Shown here piece after piece: positions 63,502 to 64,000 of a DNA stretch of 64,000 nucleotides. The DNA lies in assembly GCA_051880475.1 (NCBI GenBank), contig JBJEOA010000065.1, forward strand, positions 1 through 64,000, in the 5' to 3' direction. Every line of letters starts with the position of its first letter. Position 1 is the stretch's first letter. The translations under genes were made by a program, and so were the position numbers. The stretch is from JAUUSJ01 sp051880475 (lineage in GTDB: Bacteria > Bacillota > Clostridia > Lachnospirales > Lachnospiraceae). The notes under the pieces were generated by a model. The model saw only the letters and a program-made list of their open reading frames with translations. It ran no database searches and was not told where the DNA came from.

Positions 63502-64000
63502 TGAACCACAGGAAATATTATTTAAATATCTTGAGAATGTATTATATCATCCAGAAAATGCCAATCTTGATGTGGATTGTCTGCCAGAGGACTTTCAAAA
63601 ATTGGGAAAAGGAATCAAGTTTGTAGGAGAATGTCTGATGGAATCGGATCATTTAGCCAAAATTATTGCGTCTGGATGGATAGATGAAGAGGTAAAAATT
63701 GAAATTCAAAATCCTCTAATTGCACCTCTTAAAACTATCCAGAGTAATTTAAATCATTTGACGTATATTACAGGATGTGTGGCAAATGGAAATTATAATC
63801 AGAAAATTCGATATATGGGAGATTTGGGAGATTCCATTAACAAAATGATTGAACAATTGTGCAATCAAAAAAAAGAGATGGAAATTCTTGCCTCTACAGA
63901 TACCTTAACGGGAATCGGAAATCGTCAGAAATTCAAGTACAATTTAAAAAGCCTATGGGAAAGCCAGAAAGAATTCGCTCTTGCATTTATCGATATCGAT
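63488..64000 (+). CDS. GGDEF-domain protein, truncated by the window edge
   Basis: 171 codons are visible and the frame is still open at 64000. ATG 63488 overlaps the end of the V4R gene by 14 bases. Residues about 50-120 (ESDHLAKIIASGWI, then NPLIAPLKTIQSNLNHLTYI and NYNQKIRYMGDLGDSINKMI) look like a cytoplasmic HAMP-related signalling segment. DTLTGIGNRQKF and ALAFIDID mark the beginning of a GGDEF domain. Whether GGDEF is intact cannot be seen. Together with the V4R protein it forms a likely two-gene c-di-GMP sensor. Confidence 0.85.
   Translation, partial: MKKNNEPQEILFKYLENVLYHPENANLDVDCLPEDFQKLGKGIKFVGECLMESDHLAKIIASGWIDEEVKIEIQNPLIAPLKTIQSNLNHLTYITGCVANGNYNQKIRYMGDLGDSINKMIEQLCNQKKEMEILASTDTLTGIGNRQKFKYNLKSLWESQKEFALAFIDID

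Overview
The window is low-GC DNA from a Clostridia-type Firmicute. A gut Lachnospiraceae species fits best: AAGGAGG-type ribosome binding sites, sigma-A promoters, an arginine-to-spermidine operon of the kind common in this family, a Gram-positive type IV pilus (T4P) cluster and a very high density of c-di-GMP and hybrid-kinase genes. This assignment is inferred from gene content and was not tested by a database search. The window holds one 100-N scaffold gap at 55058-55157; the flanks show that the gap is artificial.

Layout. (1) 1-2400: a small membrane-protein operon under a TetR repressor with two matching operators, then a membrane-anchored rhodanese. (2) 2519-20528: a signalling block. 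It contains a REC-GGDEF*-EAL-REC*-GGDEF protein, a hybrid histidine kinase with two periplasmic-type solute-binding domains, two unusual lipoproteins (sugar-type solute-binding domain fused to a 5'-nucleotidase C-terminal-like domain), two Cache-type hybrid kinases, and a convergent PAS hybrid kinase. (3) 20728-26474, minus strand: the polyamine operon speA-speE-speB-carboxyspermidine dehydrogenase-nspC, behind a long leader that ends in an intrinsic terminator. (4) 27251-32330: an HPt protein, then pilB, pilT, pilC and the major pilin, whose leader can form a pseudoknot. (5) 32333-39926: an accessory island with a Fic cassette between 79-bp direct repeats, a hypothetical gene, hicAB, an HhaI-like restriction-modification pair and a membrane diguanylate cyclase. 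The island is studded with a dispersed GGACAGGGGACAG-type palindromic repeat. (6) 40002-50874: pseudopilins and a prepilin-anchored adhesin of about 3039 residues. (7) 50937-55946: a third copy of the unusual lipoprotein and a PAS-REC-GGDEF*-EAL-PAS protein. (8) 56201-59304: pilD, pilM and pilN/pilO-like genes. (9) 59380-64000: two diguanylate cyclases, a V4R sensor and a third GGDEF protein cut by the window edge.

How the parts fit. The pilus ATPase PilB carries two MshEN-type c-di-GMP-binding motifs, and the same locus encodes at least four predicted cyclases and two EAL proteins. The T4P operon begins with an HPt protein, which hybrid kinases ending in receiver domains need for a phosphorelay. 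The locus therefore reads as a surface-sensing and pilus-adhesin programme fed by several extracellular solute sensors, with an accessory/defence island inserted between the major pilin and the minor pilins. The least familiar elements are the three solute-binding/5'-nucleotidase-C lipoproteins beside hybrid kinases with no ABC permease, the giant prepilin adhesin, and the two structured leaders.
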